DNA from: an uncultured Alphaproteobacteria bacterium
GTDB lineage: Bacteria; Pseudomonadota; Alphaproteobacteria; Caulobacterales; Caulobacteraceae
NCBI GenBank assembly: GCA_903860975.1
Contig: CAIOSI010000002.1
Span: 53,384-117,383 of the forward strand
Direction of reading: 5' to 3'
DNA: 64,000 nt
Shown: positions 35,799 to 46,895 of the stretch, in pieces
Layout of the letters: every line of letters begins with the position of its first letter
Position numbering within the stretch: the stretch's first letter is position 1
The notes under the pieces: model-generated
What the model was told of the DNA's origin: nothing
Seen by the model: the letters and a program-made list of their open reading frames with translations, nothing else
The model's database searches: none
Position numbers and translations under genes: made by a program

Positions 35799-37463
35799 CT
35801 ACCGCGTGAATTTTTGGAACTTGATACGGTGCGGAATGAGACTGTCGGCACCAAGGCGGCGCTTCTTATCTTCCTCGTAGGCTTCGAAGTTTCCCTCGAA
35901 CCAGTCGACCTGGCTGTCGCCTTCAAAAGCCAGAATATGGGTCGCTAGGCGGTCGAGGAAGAAGCGGTCGTGGCTGATGACCACGGCGCAACCGGGGAAG
36001 TCCTCCAGCGCCGATTCCAGAGCGCCAAGTGTTTCCACATCCAGGTCGTTGGTGGGTTCGTCGAGCATCAGGACGTTGCCGCCCGCCGCAAGGGTCTTGG
36101 CCAGATGAACGCGGTTACGCTCCCCGCCCGATAACAGACCCACCTTCTTCTGTTGGTCAGCGCCTTTGAAGTTGAACGAGCCGACGTAGGCTCGCGATGG
36201 AATTTCACGCCCCCCCACCTTCATGATGTCTAGTCCGCCCGAGATTTCCTCCCAGACGTTCTTTTTGGGATCCAGATTGTCGCGGCTCTGGTCAACGTAA
36301 GCCAGCTTAACGGTCTCGCCGAGACGCACACTGCCCTGGTCCGGCGTTTCCTGACCCGTGATGATCTTGAAGAGCGTCGACTTGCCTGCGCCGTTCGGTC
36401 CGATCACGCCGACAATCCCGCCTGGCGGAAGCTTGAATGTCAGGTCTTTGAAGAGGAGCTTGTCGCCGTACTCCTTCTCCAGCCCCGCGACCTCAATGAC
36501 CACCTGCCCCAGGCGAGGGCCCGGCGGGATCTGGATCTGCGCGAAGGTCTGCTTGGCGTTTTCCGCTTCGTTCTGCAGGTCATGGAAAGCGGACAGACGA
36601 GCCTTGGACTTGGTGCGGCGCGCGCTGGGCGAGGAGCGTACCCAGGCAAGTTCGCGATCGATCGCGCGCTTCTTGCCGGCTTCCTCACGCTCTTCCTGGG
36701 CGATCCGCTTGGTCTTGGCCTCAAGCCAGGATGAATAGTTGCCTTCGTGGGGTAGGCCCTTGCCGCGGTCCAACTCCAGCGTCCACTTGGTCACTTGGTC
36801 CAGGAAGTAGCGGTCGTGGGTCACCAGGATGATACAGCCCGGGAAGGTCTCCAGATGGTGCTGCAGCCACGCGACGCTCTCGGCGTCCAAGTGGTTGGTG
36901 GGCTCGTCCAGCAGCATCATGTCGGGCTTGGAAAGCAGCAGGCGAGCCAGCGCGACCCGGCGGCGTTCACCACCAGACAGCTTGTCCACCGACCAATCGT
37001 TGGGCGGGCAACGCAGGGCGTTCATCGCCATCTCGATGCGACTATCGATGTCCCAGAGGTCGCCGGCGTCCAGCTTTTCCTGGAGGGCGGTCATCTCCTC
37101 CATCAACTCGTCCGTATAGTCCTCGCCCAGTTTGATCGCGATCGCGTTGTAGGCATCAAAGAGCTTCTTCTCTTCGCACCAAGCAACAACATTGCCCCAG
37201 ACATCGAGGCTATTGTCGAGCTGTGGTTCCTGCTCGAGATATCCGCGCTTGACGCCTTCAGCTGCGAAGGCCTCGCCTTGGAAATCCTTGTCGAGGCCTG
37301 CCATGATTTTCAGCAGCGTCGACTTGCCCGAGCCGTTGACGCCAACAACGCCGATCTTGGCGTCCGGATAGAACGACAACCAGATGTCCGAAAAGGTCTT
37401 CTTCGGCGCGCCCGGGAAGGCCTTGGTCAGGCCTTGCATCTGAAAAATGTACTGCTGCGCCAT
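35799..37463 (-). CDS. ettA: Energy-dependent translational throttle protein EttA (ABC-F)
   Basis: The protein has 554 residues with two ABC domains. Domain 1 has [20 protein letters not shown] (Walker A), [20 protein letters not shown] and [19 protein letters not shown]. Domain 2 has [40 protein letters not shown] and [13 protein letters not shown]. The arm and linker lie between ([20 protein letters not shown]). It has no membrane segments. It binds the ribosomal E site and gates entry into elongation according to ATP/ADP. Length equals the family norm. The gene appears monocistronic and divergent from a CsbD-like gene. Confidence 0.96.
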   Translation of the reverse strand: MAQQYIFQMQGLTKAFPGAPKKTFSDIWLSFYPDAKIGVVGVNGSGKSTLLKIMAGLDKDFQGEAFAAEGVKRGYLEQEPQLDNSLDVWGNVVAWCEEKKLFDAYNAIAIKLGEDYTDELMEEMTALQEKLDAGDLWDIDSRIEMAMNALRCPPNDWSVDKLSGGERRRVALARLLLSKPDMMLLDEPTNHLDAESVAWLQHHLETFPGCIILVTHDRYFLDQVTKWTLELDRGKGLPHEGNYSSWLEAKTKRIAQEEREEAGKKRAIDRELAWVRSSPSARRTKSKARLSAFHDLQNEAENAKQTFAQIQIPPGPRLGQVVIEVAGLEKEYGDKLLFKDLTFKLPPGGIVGVIGPNGAGKSTLFKIITGQETPDQGSVRLGETVKLAYVDQSRDNLDPKKNVWEEISGGLDIMKVGGREIPSRAYVGSFNFKGADQQKKVGLLSGGERNRVHLAKTLAAGGNVLMLDEPTNDLDVETLGALESALEDFPGCAVVISHDRFFLDRLATHILAFEGDSQVDWFEGNFEAYEEDKKRRLGADSLIPHRIKFQKFTR

Positions 37464-37637
37464 GGGGCGTTCGGACCGCTCGATCGAATGGAATGGGAAT
37501 TAGCCGTGCAGATAGCCGCGTGGGGCTTCGGGCGCAACGGGCGCGCCGAAGTGCCGCCCCAAGGGAACGCAATGAGCGCCCAGACGTAATGGTCGCCTAA
37601 GGGCCGTCCTGGCCCCCGAAACCCAAGGAGTTTTCCC

Positions 37638-37820
37638 ATGCACAAGGACCAGATCACCGGCGCTGCCAGGGAAGTTGCCGGATCCATCAAAGAAGGGGTG
37701 GGCAAGGCTACAGGCAACGACAAATTGGCCATCGAAGGCGCGACAGAGCGAACCGTTGGAAAGGTCGACAAGGGCCTCGGTGCCATGAAGGATTCGGCAC
37801 GCCGCGCCTTGAACCGCTAG
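37638..37820 (+). CDS. CsbD-like stress response protein
   Basis: This 60-residue protein is preceded by AAGGAG. Its sequence (MHKDQITGAAREVAGSIKEG, then VGKATGNDKLAIEGATERTV and GKVDKGLGAMKDSAR) matches the CsbD family (MNkDqieGkwkqlkGkiKekwGklTdDdlxxieGkxdqlvGkiQ). CsbD was first described as a sigma-B-dependent gene in Bacillus; the molecular role is unknown. It is a small, soluble, probably stress-induced protein. Confidence 0.9.
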   Translation: MHKDQITGAAREVAGSIKEGVGKATGNDKLAIEGATERTVGKVDKGLGAMKDSARRALNR

Positions 37821-37951
37821 ACCCCAACCCCTTCCCGAATCCGGGGGCCGTACCGCCAGGCGCGGCCCTCGTAGCCTCTCACCGCCCGACAGCATCTGGC
37901 GTTTTTCGTTCAGCTCGGCTCCTATGGATGGCTTGAGAGTCGGGGGAGCTA

Positions 37952-39556
37952 ATGCTGAAAACGGTCAGATTCGCCGCGGTGCTGGTCGCGCTTGCCACCT
38001 CCGCCTATGGCCAGGCCAAACCCGCTGCGCTCGGCGCGTTCGCCTCGGGTGCGGAGCAACAAGGGGCCATGCGGGCCGGGGCCTTGACCTCCGAGCAGCT
38101 CGTCAAAGATGCCCTTGCCCGGATCGCGGCGCTCGACAAAGCCGGCCCCAGACTGAACAGCATCATCGCGCTCAATCCCCAGGCCTTGACCGACGCCAGG
38201 CGGCTCGATGCAGAGCGCAAGACGGGTCACGTACGCGGTCCTTTGCATGGCGTACCGGTTCTCTTGAAAGACAACATCGAGTCTGCAGACGGTACGGCGA
38301 CCACGGCCGGTTCGCTGGCATTGAAGGACAATATCACGGGCCGCGACGCACCGCTCGTGAAGGGACTGAGAGACGCCGGAGCGGTGATCCTGGGCAAAGC
38401 GAATTTGTCGGAGTGGGCCAACTTCCGCTCCACCCATTCGATCAGCGGCTGGACGGGGATCGGCGGCCTTGTGCGCAATCCCTATTCGCTGGACCGTACG
38501 GCTTGCGGCTCCAGCGCTGGCTCCGGGGCGGCGGTCTCGGCGGGGCTTGTCACGCTGGCCGTCGGGACCGAGACTGACGGCTCCGTCACCTGTCCCGCCG
38601 CCGCCAACGGGATCGTCGGCTTGAAGCCGACGGTCGGCCTCATCTCGCGGACCTATGTCGTGCCGATCTCGGCCGAACAGGACACGCCCGGGCCCATGAC
38701 CCGCAGCGTTGCCGACGCCGCGGCCATGTTAAACGCCATGGCCGGCTCCGACCCGATGGATCCGGCAACCAAGGACGCAGATTCGCACAAGGCCGACTAT
38801 TTGGTAGGGCTGAAGCTGGATGCGCTGAAAGGGGTTCGGATCGGGGTCTTGCGAATGAACCAAGGGCGATCGCCCCAGACCGACGCGGTCTTCGAGGAGG
38901 CCTTGGTGTCGTTACGCAAAGCCGGTGCCGTTCTGGTGGAGGTCAAGGGTCCTGACGATGCGGCGATGAGCGCCGTCTCAACCAATGAGGGCAGCGCCCT
39001 GCGCATCGAGTTCAAGGCGGCGCTAAACAGCTACCTCGCCACGCTACCTGCAGCCGTGAAATCCCGCACGCTCGATGACCTGATCGCCTTCAACGCCAAG
39101 GAGCCGCGAGAGACGCCGCTGTTCGCTCAGGAAATATTCGAGGCCTCGGCCAAGGCGCCGCCGATTACGGACGCAAAGTACCTACAGACCCGCACCGACG
39201 CCCGTCGGCTGGCCCGAGAGGCGCTCGACAAAATGTTCCTGTCCAATGACGTCCAGGCCCTGGTCGGGCCTTCAACCGGACCGCCGTCCATCGTCGACCC
39301 TGTCGATGGAAGCCGAAGCCTAGGCTCCTATTCGACCCTGCCGGCCGTGTCGGGTTATCCGCATCTGACGCTCCCAATGGGCGCGGTATCGGGATTGCCG
39401 GTGAACCTGTCCTTTATTGGTCCCGCCTGGACAGAAGCGCGGCTTCTGGCGTTTGGCTACGCATTCGAGCAAGCGACGCATGCGCGGATCAATCCGCTGT
39501 TCCTGCCTAACATCGGTGCCCGCCCGGAGTTCGCCAAAGCCTACGATCCACATTAA
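37952..39556 (+). CDS. Secreted amidase (amidase signature family)
   Basis: The protein has 534 residues. A signal peptide (RFAAVLVALATSAYGQAKPA) precedes the AS domain. GPLHGVPVLLKDNIES holds the catalytic Lys, ACGSSAGSGAAVSAGLVTLA the bridging Ser, and VGTETDGSVTCPAAANGIVG the nucleophilic Ser; DTPGPMTRSVADAAAMLNAM follows. Secreted AS enzymes of this branch hydrolyse amides outside the cytoplasm, and the substrate is unknown. It lacks GatCAB context. It is preceded by 131 bp after the CsbD gene. Confidence 0.92.
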   Translation: MLKTVRFAAVLVALATSAYGQAKPAALGAFASGAEQQGAMRAGALTSEQLVKDALARIAALDKAGPRLNSIIALNPQALTDARRLDAERKTGHVRGPLHGVPVLLKDNIESADGTATTAGSLALKDNITGRDAPLVKGLRDAGAVILGKANLSEWANFRSTHSISGWTGIGGLVRNPYSLDRTACGSSAGSGAAVSAGLVTLAVGTETDGSVTCPAAANGIVGLKPTVGLISRTYVVPISAEQDTPGPMTRSVADAAAMLNAMAGSDPMDPATKDADSHKADYLVGLKLDALKGVRIGVLRMNQGRSPQTDAVFEEALVSLRKAGAVLVEVKGPDDAAMSAVSTNEGSALRIEFKAALNSYLATLPAAVKSRTLDDLIAFNAKEPRETPLFAQEIFEASAKAPPITDAKYLQTRTDARRLAREALDKMFLSNDVQALVGPSTGPPSIVDPVDGSRSLGSYSTLPAVSGYPHLTLPMGAVSGLPVNLSFIGPAWTEARLLAFGYAFEQATHARINPLFLPNIGARPEFAKAYDPH

Positions 39557-39601
39557 AAGGGGTTGCCGCGCCATGGCTTCGACCCAATTTAAGCGTTAAG
39601 C

Positions 39602-40978
39602 TTGAGCAGGTTAAAAAGGCACAAGTCCCTGGCCAGACTCTGGAATAAATCGGCAGGCCGAAGTCGCGCGGCCAAGCTTCGCCTGGATCGGACCGCAGCG
39701 CCATCTGTCGCCTCTTCTACGACGACGTCCCAGGCGCACGTCGAAGATAGCCTGGCGGAGCCTGTGTTCGATACATCTGCGGAAAAGAACGGAATTCTGC
39801 GCGTCAGTCCTGAAGGTGGAGCGATCCGCACGGACGTCACGCCTGGATTTCATCTGATCGACACCACCATGATGTACGCCCCGCGCTCAGGTGGGGTGAA
39901 GCGATACCTGACCGCCAAACGCACGTGGCTCGAGAAGCGCCGACCGGATATCCGACATACATTGGTGGTCCCGGGCAAGGCGACGCGGTGCGAAGCGCCC
40001 GGCGTCTACACCGTCTCAGCAACCAAGCTACCCTTCGGCGATGGCTATCGGATGCCTGCCAGCCCCAACAAGTGGGCGGCCATCCTCAATTTGTTGGATC
40101 CCGACATCATCGAGGCTGGAGATGTCTTCGTGCCCGGACATGCGGCCCAGGAAGCCGGCCAGGCGTTGGGCGTACCGGTGGTCGGTGTCTGCCACACCGA
40201 TGCCCCGACGTTGGCAGCACTCCACCTGGGCGAATGGGCCGAGCAGCCGACGTTCAACTTCTGGGCCCAGGCTTATCAGCGCTTTGACCACGTCGTGGCA
40301 CCTTCGAAGCATACCGCTGCACGCTTGGCTGAAGCCGGTGTCGAGCGGGTGAGCGTCCATCCTCTGGGCGTTGATTTGGAGCTCTTCCACCCCTCACGTG
40401 GCGACCGCGCCGCCTTGCTCAAACGCCTCGACTTCCCGACAAACTCCCGGTTGCTGGTTTTCGCCGGCCGCCCCGCGCGGGAGAAGAACATCGATGCCAT
40501 GGTGGCGGCCGTCGAGATGCTGGGCGATCCCTATCGCCTGGTGCTGATCGGCGCCGGCAAAGACGCCAGGTACACGTCACGCGTCGCCTGCATCGATTTC
40601 GAACGGCAGCCGGAGAAACTGGCTGGAGTGATCGCCAGCTGCGATGCGTTCCTTCACGCCAATGAAAACGAGATCTTCGGCCTGGTGGTGATCGAGGCCA
40701 TGGCCGCGGGCCTGCCTGTGGTGGGGCCCAACAAGGGGGGCGTTGGCGAACTTCTGGACGAGGCTGTGGGCCAACTCGCAGGCGGCGTCGATCCGGCAAG
40801 CCTGGCGCAGGCGGTGGAAGCTCTATTCGCTCGCGACCTCGACGCCCTCAAGCTCGCTGCGCGCCGCCGCGCCGAGACCAGACACAGCTGGGACCATACC
40901 TTTGAAGGCCTGACACGCCTCTACACCCAGCTCCTGGCCCGCACACCGCGACGTGCGCCCTTGAAAATGAGCGCCTAG
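39602..40978 (+). CDS. Glycosyltransferase family 4-type
   Basis: The protein has 458 residues from a TTG at 39602. The first 80 residues look poorly conserved and a later start near MMYAPRSGGVKRYLTAKRTW is possible. GT-B features include SGGVKRYL at the donor-domain entry, VVAPSKHTAARLAEAGVERV, LLVFAGRPAREKNIDAMVAA (nucleotide-sugar domain) and NEIFGLVVIEAMAAGLPVVG, the E-x7-E motif characteristic of GT4. It transfers a sugar, mannose- or glucose-like, to an unknown acceptor. It precedes the macAB-type operon, but a shared function is not evident. Confidence 0.88.
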   Translation: MSRLKRHKSLARLWNKSAGRSRAAKLRLDRTAAPSVASSTTTSQAHVEDSLAEPVFDTSAEKNGILRVSPEGGAIRTDVTPGFHLIDTTMMYAPRSGGVKRYLTAKRTWLEKRRPDIRHTLVVPGKATRCEAPGVYTVSATKLPFGDGYRMPASPNKWAAILNLLDPDIIEAGDVFVPGHAAQEAGQALGVPVVGVCHTDAPTLAALHLGEWAEQPTFNFWAQAYQRFDHVVAPSKHTAARLAEAGVERVSVHPLGVDLELFHPSRGDRAALLKRLDFPTNSRLLVFAGRPAREKNIDAMVAAVEMLGDPYRLVLIGAGKDARYTSRVACIDFERQPEKLAGVIASCDAFLHANENEIFGLVVIEAMAAGLPVVGPNKGGVGELLDEAVGQLAGGVDPASLAQAVEALFARDLDALKLAARRRAETRHSWDHTFEGLTRLYTQLLARTPRRAPLKMSA

Positions 40979-41014
40979 GACTGCATTGTCGGAAAAAGCC
41001 GCGCTCGAAGTCCT

Positions 41015-42313
41015 GTGGCAATGTCGATTCTCCCAGGTAACCACAAGGGTGGTGCCGCACCTTCGGATCCGGTCTGCTGCATGCCCACGACGCCGCCCAA
41101 GAAGCGACCCTTCGGCCGCTACGCAGCCATCGGGATTGCTGTTCTCGTTCTTCTGTTCGTCTTCAAGGGCTGCTTTTTCCCCACGGTCGCGCCACCCCGT
41201 TACATCACTGCGACCGTGGCCGTTGGCGATATAGAACAGACCGTACTCGCCAGCGGCTCGCTGCAGCCTTTCGAGTTGGTGGACGTCGGCTCTCAGGTTT
41301 CAGGGCAGGTGAAATCGCTGAAAGTGGCGCTAGGAGACAAGGTCCAAAAGGGCCAGCTCATCGCCAATATCGACCCCGCGACCCAACGCAACGCCCTTCT
41401 CATCGCCCAGGCGACCTTGGAACAGCAGAAGGCGCAACGCTTGTCGCAGGAAGCGACCCTGGCGCAGGACAAGCTCGCGCTCGCTCGCCAGACGACGACC
41501 TTCGCTGCCGAAGCGAGCTCACGGCAAGATCTGGAAGTCGCACAATCGACCTTGAAGAGCGCTGAAGCGAATCTCGCCGCGACCAACGCTTTGATCAAGC
41601 AGGCATCTGTGGCGGTTGATACGGCTGGCGTGAACCTGGGTTACACCCAGATTCTCGCACCGATTGATGGCGTCGTGGTCGCAATCCAAACGAAGCAGGG
41701 TCAGACGGTGAACGCCGTCCAATCAGCTCCGACGATCGTTAAGCTGGCCAATCTGGCGACGATGACCGTCCGGGCCCAAATCTCTGAGGCAGATGTCGTC
41801 CACGTGCACCCTGGCCAGGTGGTCTATTTCACCATCCTGGGTGATCCGGACCGGCGCTTCTACGCACGCCTGCGCGGCATCGAACCCGCACCGGATTCCA
41901 TCACCAGCACAGCGACGGCGACAACCAGCCCAGCGAACACAGCGGCGGTCTACTACAACGGCCTATTCGAGGTCGCAAATCCAGACGGGGTCCTTCGCAC
42001 CTCGATGACAGCCCAGGTCTATATTGTCCTGGCCACCGCCAAGCACGTTCTGACTATTCCCTCCGCGGCCCTGACTCCTGCCGGGCCTGGTCGCTACACA
42101 GTCCGCGTCCTGGCTGATCCCAAGAAGCCGCCGGCCGTCCGCACCGTCACCGTCACCGTCGGTATCAACAACAATGTCTCGGCCCAGGTTCTGAGCGGAC
42201 TGAAGGCTGGCGAAAAGGTCATCGTTGGGGAAGGTGCCGCCAAGGAAGCCGCGCCGCGACCACCAGGCTCCCTCGGAGGCCCGCCCCGCGGGCAGGTCCG
42301 GATCGGCGGCTAG
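41015..42313 (+). CDS. macA: MacA-like periplasmic adaptor subunit
   Basis: The protein has up to 432 residues from the GTG at 41015; an internal ATG at 41081 ([11 protein letters not shown]) would start just before the membrane anchor. The anchor is [20 protein letters not shown]. HlyD-type features follow: the lipoyl half-motif [20 protein letters not shown], a long coiled coil ([20 protein letters not shown]), the second lipoyl half [20 protein letters not shown] and the beta barrel. It links MacB to the outer-membrane factor. macB starts 2 bp after its stop. Confidence 0.9.
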   Translation: MAMSILPGNHKGGAAPSDPVCCMPTTPPKKRPFGRYAAIGIAVLVLLFVFKGCFFPTVAPPRYITATVAVGDIEQTVLASGSLQPFELVDVGSQVSGQVKSLKVALGDKVQKGQLIANIDPATQRNALLIAQATLEQQKAQRLSQEATLAQDKLALARQTTTFAAEASSRQDLEVAQSTLKSAEANLAATNALIKQASVAVDTAGVNLGYTQILAPIDGVVVAIQTKQGQTVNAVQSAPTIVKLANLATMTVRAQISEADVVHVHPGQVVYFTILGDPDRRFYARLRGIEPAPDSITSTATATTSPANTAAVYYNGLFEVANPDGVLRTSMTAQVYIVLATAKHVLTIPSAALTPAGPGRYTVRVLADPKKPPAVRTVTVTVGINNNVSAQVLSGLKAGEKVIVGEGAAKEAAPRPPGSLGGPPRGQVRIGG

Positions 42314-42315
42314 TT

Positions 42316-44265
42316 ATGGCCGCGCCGCTCCTTGAGCTCACCAACCTGCGTCGGGAATATCCGGCCGGCGATCAAGTGATTGCGGCGCTGAGGGACGTGA
42401 CCCTGTCCATTGAGGCTGGCGAGATGGTCGCTATCGTCGGCGCGTCAGGCTCCGGGAAATCCACTCTCATGAACATCTTGGGGTGCCTCGATCGCCCCAC
42501 CTCCGGATCGTATCGGGTGGCCGGGCGGGACACCGCCAGCCTCGAGCCCGACGAACTCGCCGAACTGCGACGCGAGCATTTCGGGTTCATCTTCCAGCGC
42601 TACCATCTGATGGCCGATCTGACGGCCTTGGCCAATGTTGAGGTGCCGGCGATCTATGCAGGTCAGCCGACAGGCGCGCGGCGCGCGCGAGCACGCAGCC
42701 TTCTCACGCGCTTCGGACTGTTGGATCGATTGGACCACCGCCCTTCGCAACTGTCGGGGGGCCAACAGCAGCGGGTCAGCATCTCGCGGGCATTGATGAA
42801 CGGTGGTCAGCTGATCTTGGCTGACGAGCCGACCGGCGCACTAGATCGACGCAGCGGCGCAGACCTGATGAAGGTTCTCGAGGAGCTAAACGCCGAGGGC
42901 CACACGGTCATCATCGTCACTCACGACATGAGCGTCGCTGAGCACGCTCGACGCGTGATCGAGATCAGCGACGGCGAGATCATCGCCGATCGTTTGACGG
43001 GCAAGGCCGCCCCGCCGCCGGTCTCGCGTCCAACGCCCACGCCCGGCAGCACCGGCGTTCTGGCGATCACCCAGCGCCTGACCGAAGCCTTCCGAATGGC
43101 GCTGATGGCCATGAACGCTCATCGCATGCGGTCATTTCTGACGATGCTCGGCATCATCATCGGGATCGCCTCGGTGGTCTCCGTCGTGGGCCTGGGTCAA
43201 GGCACCCGTGCGGTCATACTCAAGCAGATAAGTTCGATCGGCACCAACACCGTCGATGTCTATCCGGGTAAGGACTTCGGCGACGAGAAGGCGGCTTCGA
43301 TCCACACGCTCACCGCGGCAGACGCCGATGCGCTCGCCACCCAGAGCTTTGTCGACAGCGTTACGCCCACGGCCACGACGTCAGTCACCTTGCGCTATCG
43401 AAACGTCTCAGCAACCGGCACGGTCAATGGCGTTGGCGAGCAGTATTTTCGGGTCCGCGACATGGCGATGGCGCAGGGCCAAGTCTTCGATCGCCTCGCG
43501 GTTCGCCAGAATTCGCAGGAGGTCGTCATTGACGACAACACGAAGCGCAAGCTGTTCGGCGACACCGACGCGGTAGGTCAGGTCATCCTGCTGGGCTCTG
43601 TCCCCTGCCGCGTGATCGGCGTCGCAGCGCACAAGGACAGCGCATTCGGCAACGGATCGACCCTGAGTGTTTATGTTCCCTACACCACCGTCCTGGGGCG
43701 CATGCTGGGCCAGGCCTACCTTCGAAACATCACTGTGCGACTTGCCGACGGCACGCCAGGCGATGTGGCCGCAACGGCAATCGTCAAGTTGCTGGCAGCG
43801 CGGCACGGCGTGCAGGATATCTTCACCTTCTCGACTGACACCATTCGGAAGACCATCGAGCAGAGCACCGCAGCGCTTACCGGCTTAATCGCCATGATCG
43901 CCGCTATCGCCCTGGTGGTCGGCGGCATCGGCGTCATGAACATCATGCTGGTCTCGGTCACCGAGCGGACAACCGAGATCGGCGTGCGCACCGCTGTGGG
44001 CGCGCGCCGCAGCGACATCATGAGCCAGTTTATGATCGAGGCTTCACTGCTTTGCCTGATCGGCGGCGCACTCGGCGTCAGCCTTGCGCTGGGTCTTGCG
44101 ACCTTGATCAACCGCGTTGCCGGCGAGAACCTCAGGGTCGTGATTTCGCCACTCTCGATCGTTGTAGCCTTCGGCTTTTCTACGCTGATCGGCGTCGTCT
44201 TCGGGTTCATGCCTGCGCGCAACGCCGCTCGTCTCGATCCGGTGGAGGCCTTGGCTCGCGAATGA
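42316..44265 (+). CDS. macB: MacB-like ABC transporter ATPase/permease
   Basis: The protein has 649 residues. The N-terminal ATPase (1-230) has [39 protein letters not shown] and [15 protein letters not shown], the LolD/MacB subclass. A membrane helix follows ([20 protein letters not shown]), then a periplasmic domain (about 300-520) and three C-terminal helices with [20 protein letters not shown], the FtsX-type MacB signature. MacAB pumps export macrolides, peptides or lipopeptides through an outer-membrane channel. It is coupled to macA (2-bp gap) and to the channel gene (4-bp overlap). Confidence 0.94.
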   Translation: MAAPLLELTNLRREYPAGDQVIAALRDVTLSIEAGEMVAIVGASGSGKSTLMNILGCLDRPTSGSYRVAGRDTASLEPDELAELRREHFGFIFQRYHLMADLTALANVEVPAIYAGQPTGARRARARSLLTRFGLLDRLDHRPSQLSGGQQQRVSISRALMNGGQLILADEPTGALDRRSGADLMKVLEELNAEGHTVIIVTHDMSVAEHARRVIEISDGEIIADRLTGKAAPPPVSRPTPTPGSTGVLAITQRLTEAFRMALMAMNAHRMRSFLTMLGIIIGIASVVSVVGLGQGTRAVILKQISSIGTNTVDVYPGKDFGDEKAASIHTLTAADADALATQSFVDSVTPTATTSVTLRYRNVSATGTVNGVGEQYFRVRDMAMAQGQVFDRLAVRQNSQEVVIDDNTKRKLFGDTDAVGQVILLGSVPCRVIGVAAHKDSAFGNGSTLSVYVPYTTVLGRMLGQAYLRNITVRLADGTPGDVAATAIVKLLAARHGVQDIFTFSTDTIRKTIEQSTAALTGLIAMIAAIALVVGGIGVMNIMLVSVTERTTEIGVRTAVGARRSDIMSQFMIEASLLCLIGGALGVSLALGLATLINRVAGENLRVVISPLSIVVAFGFSTLIGVVFGFMPARNAARLDPVEALARE

Positions 44266-45644
44266 AGCGCCACATCTTCCACACCGCTGCGCTGATGACG
44301 CTGGCGCTGACACTCGGTGGCTGCGCCACCCTTCGCACGCCCTATGTGACACCGAGCGTCAGTGAGGCGCCGCGATGGCGGCAAGCGAGCACGAATGTGC
44401 AGGCGTCGGGCCAGGCATGGTGGCGCCGGTTCGGCGACCCACAGTTGGATCGGCTAGTTGACCGGGCCCTGGCTCGCAACAACGATCTTGCCGTAACCGC
44501 CATCAACCTGCGGCGTGCGCAGCTCCAAATGCGCGACGCGGTGATCAATCCCACAATCGGCGCGTCCGTGACCACTGGATCGACCGTCGCGTTGCGCGGC
44601 ACAGCAGCTTCAAGCAGAACCCAGTCTGCCGCCCTCCTGGCGAGCTATGAGATCGACCTTTTTGGCGCACTGGCTGCGCAGAAAGACTCCGCGACGTGGG
44701 AAGCTCGGGCAACCGCCCAGGACCTGGAAAGCGCTCGCCTGTCCCTCATCGCGACGACTGTCGATGACTACTTTCTGGTGGGCTACCTGAACGACCGCAT
44801 CACGAAGTCGCAGCAAAGTGTCGCCTATGCCCAAAGGGCGCTCGACCTGGTGAGCGTGCAGGCGCGAGCAGGCTCGGCCTCGTCGTTGGAAGTCGCGGAG
44901 GCGAGGCGCAACCTGTCGAGCCAACAGGCTGGACTGCACGACTTGCTGCAACAGCGGGTGGAGGCCCGAAACGCGCTCGATCTCCTGCTGAACGGCGAAA
45001 CTGTAGCGACGACGGACGAGCTCCAACGCCTGCCGGAAGGCCCTTTGCCAAACGTCGACGCTGGCCTACCTGCAAACTTGCTTGCACGTCGGCCGGACCT
45101 GCGGGCCACGGAGCTTCGACTACGCAAGCAGCTGGCTGATCTCGATCGTACGCGGCTGAGCTTCTATCCGGCGCTCAGTCTCACCGGTTCAGCTGGCAGC
45201 GTCAGCACAACCTTGGCAAACCTGATGCAGCATCCGGTTGGAACGTTCGGCACCAACATTGTGCTGCCGTTCCTACAATACGACCAGGTCAGGCTCGCCG
45301 TCGGCGTCTCGCGCGCCAACTACGAGATTGCGACGGTGCAATTCCGACAGACGCTCTACCAAGCGCTCACAGACGTCGAGAACGCGCTTTCGGCCCGGGA
45401 ACAACTTGGCGCGCAAGGGGTCGCCCAAGAACAATCACTGGTGAGCGCGCGCACCGTCGAACGGCTGGACGAGATCCGCTATCGCGCCGGCTCGATCCCG
45501 TTGCAAATCTGGCTCGACGCCCAGGAAACCCGGCGTCAGGCAGAAAATTCGCTTCAGCAAAATCGACTGAATCAATTCGAGAACTACGTGACGCTTTGCA
45601 AGACGCTTGGAGGAGATACGGCAGTCCCGCGGAAAGGGACTTGA
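44262..45644 (+). CDS. Outer-membrane efflux lipoprotein (NodT/OprM type)
   Basis: The protein has 460 residues from the ATG at 44262, overlapping the macB stop. It has a lipoprotein signal ([19 protein letters not shown], lipobox LGGC). Two OEP repeats include [20 protein letters not shown], the [20 protein letters not shown] motif and [20 protein letters not shown], the NodT-type signature, with an [24 protein letters not shown] ending. It forms the trimeric TolC-like channel of the MacAB system encoded upstream. The three genes form one operon. Confidence 0.93.
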   Translation: MKRHIFHTAALMTLALTLGGCATLRTPYVTPSVSEAPRWRQASTNVQASGQAWWRRFGDPQLDRLVDRALARNNDLAVTAINLRRAQLQMRDAVINPTIGASVTTGSTVALRGTAASSRTQSAALLASYEIDLFGALAAQKDSATWEARATAQDLESARLSLIATTVDDYFLVGYLNDRITKSQQSVAYAQRALDLVSVQARAGSASSLEVAEARRNLSSQQAGLHDLLQQRVEARNALDLLLNGETVATTDELQRLPEGPLPNVDAGLPANLLARRPDLRATELRLRKQLADLDRTRLSFYPALSLTGSAGSVSTTLANLMQHPVGTFGTNIVLPFLQYDQVRLAVGVSRANYEIATVQFRQTLYQALTDVENALSAREQLGAQGVAQEQSLVSARTVERLDEIRYRAGSIPLQIWLDAQETRRQAENSLQQNRLNQFENYVTLCKTLGGDTAVPRKGT

Positions 45645-45655
45645 CCCCTAGATCG

Positions 45656-46885
45656 TCACCTTCCCGTCGGCATGTCCTTAAACGCAACGTCCTTGTCCAC
45701 GCGGATATCGCCGGGCATGCCCAAAACCCGCTCAGCGATAATATTCTTGAGGATCTCATCGGTGCCGCCGGCGATCCGAAGGCCCGGTGAGAACATCACC
45801 GAGGTATGGAAGGCCGCGTGCAGGGGGGCGAGATCAGGGTCGTCGATAATACCGAACTGATCCAGCATCTCGACAGCTGTGTTGCCCAGGTCCTGCATCT
45901 GCAGGGCCGAGACGATCTTGCCGATGGAGCTTTCCGGCCCTGGTGTCTGGCCGCGCGAGAGCGCCGTCATGGTGCGGTTTCGCGTATGTTTTAGACCCTC
46001 AGCCTGGACGTACCAGTCGGCGAGCTTTTCGCGCAAACTGGCGTCCTTCAGGGCTGCCTGACCGTCGAGGCCGGGGACGCTACGCGCGGCTTCCATGAAC
46101 TCCTGCCACCCGGCGCCGGAGGCTCCGCCGACCGCTAGCCGCTCGTTCATCAGCGTCACCAGGCTTACCTTCCAGCCGTCGTCGAGCGCGCCGACACGCT
46201 GGCTGTCCTTTACCCGGACGTCGGTGAAGAAAACCTCGTTGAATCCGGAGCCTCCGGACATCTGGTGGATTGGCTTTACCTCCACCCCCGGGGCATGCAT
46301 GTCGAGCCAGAACATGGTCAGGCCCTTATGTTTGGGTGCCTCAGGGTTGGTGCGGCAGACAACGATACCGAAGTCCGAGAACTGAGCCCCCGTCGTCCAC
46401 ACTTTTTGGCCCGAAATAATCCAGTCTCCAGAGCCGTCCGTCGCCCGCACGGCCTTGGTCCGCGCCGCCGCCACATCTGAGCCGCCGGAGGGCTCCGAGA
46501 ACAGCTGACACCAGATCTCTTCGCCGCGCAGCGCCGGGCCCACGAAACGATCCTTTGTCGCTTGGTCAGCGAACGTCGCCACTGTCGGCACGCACATGCC
46601 CAGGCCGATCTGAAAAGGGTTCGGCGGCACAGGGTGCTTGGCCTCTTCCTGATTGAAAATCACCTGTTGAATCGGTGTCCCGCCTTGACCACCCCATTCC
46701 TTCGGCCAGGTGATTTGGGCAAAGCCCCCTGCGGCCTTTTTGGCTTGCCAGGCCTTGGATGCAGCCATCGAGCCGCCGCCCTCGCCGTCGTTGTCGGCGA
46801 CGAAGGGCTTGGCCGCATTGACCTCAAGCCAAGCTTTCACCTGCGCGCGGTAGGCGGCTTCTTCAGGGGTGTCGTTGAAGTCCAT
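45656..46885 (-). CDS. Acyl-CoA dehydrogenase (large-subunit type)
   Basis: The protein has 409 residues. It opens with MDFNDTPEEAAYRAQVKAWL, then carries WPKEWGGQGGTPIQQVIFNQ, LFSEPSGGSDVAAARTKAVR (flavin/substrate loop), GDWIISGQKVWTTGAQFSDF and RIAGGTDEILKNIIAERVLG, all standard in acyl-CoA dehydrogenases. It oxidises an acyl-CoA at the alpha-beta position with FAD. It lies 10 bp downstream of a second, shorter acyl-CoA dehydrogenase; such pairs (FadE-like alpha/beta) often form heteromers acting on bulky acyl-CoAs such as steroid side chains. Confidence 0.93.
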   Translation of the reverse strand: MDFNDTPEEAAYRAQVKAWLEVNAAKPFVADNDGEGGGSMAASKAWQAKKAAGGFAQITWPKEWGGQGGTPIQQVIFNQEEAKHPVPPNPFQIGLGMCVPTVATFADQATKDRFVGPALRGEEIWCQLFSEPSGGSDVAAARTKAVRATDGSGDWIISGQKVWTTGAQFSDFGIVVCRTNPEAPKHKGLTMFWLDMHAPGVEVKPIHQMSGGSGFNEVFFTDVRVKDSQRVGALDDGWKVSLVTLMNERLAVGGASGAGWQEFMEAARSVPGLDGQAALKDASLREKLADWYVQAEGLKHTRNRTMTALSRGQTPGPESSIGKIVSALQMQDLGNTAVEMLDQFGIIDDPDLAPLHAAFHTSVMFSPGLRIAGGTDEILKNIIAERVLGMPGDIRVDKDVAFKDMPTGR

Positions 46886-46895
46886 CGGTCCGCTC

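Noticed and set aside
37821..37951. G/C-rich dyad after the CsbD gene as a terminator
   Set aside because: The arms are imperfect and no T-run follows, so intrinsic termination is not supported.
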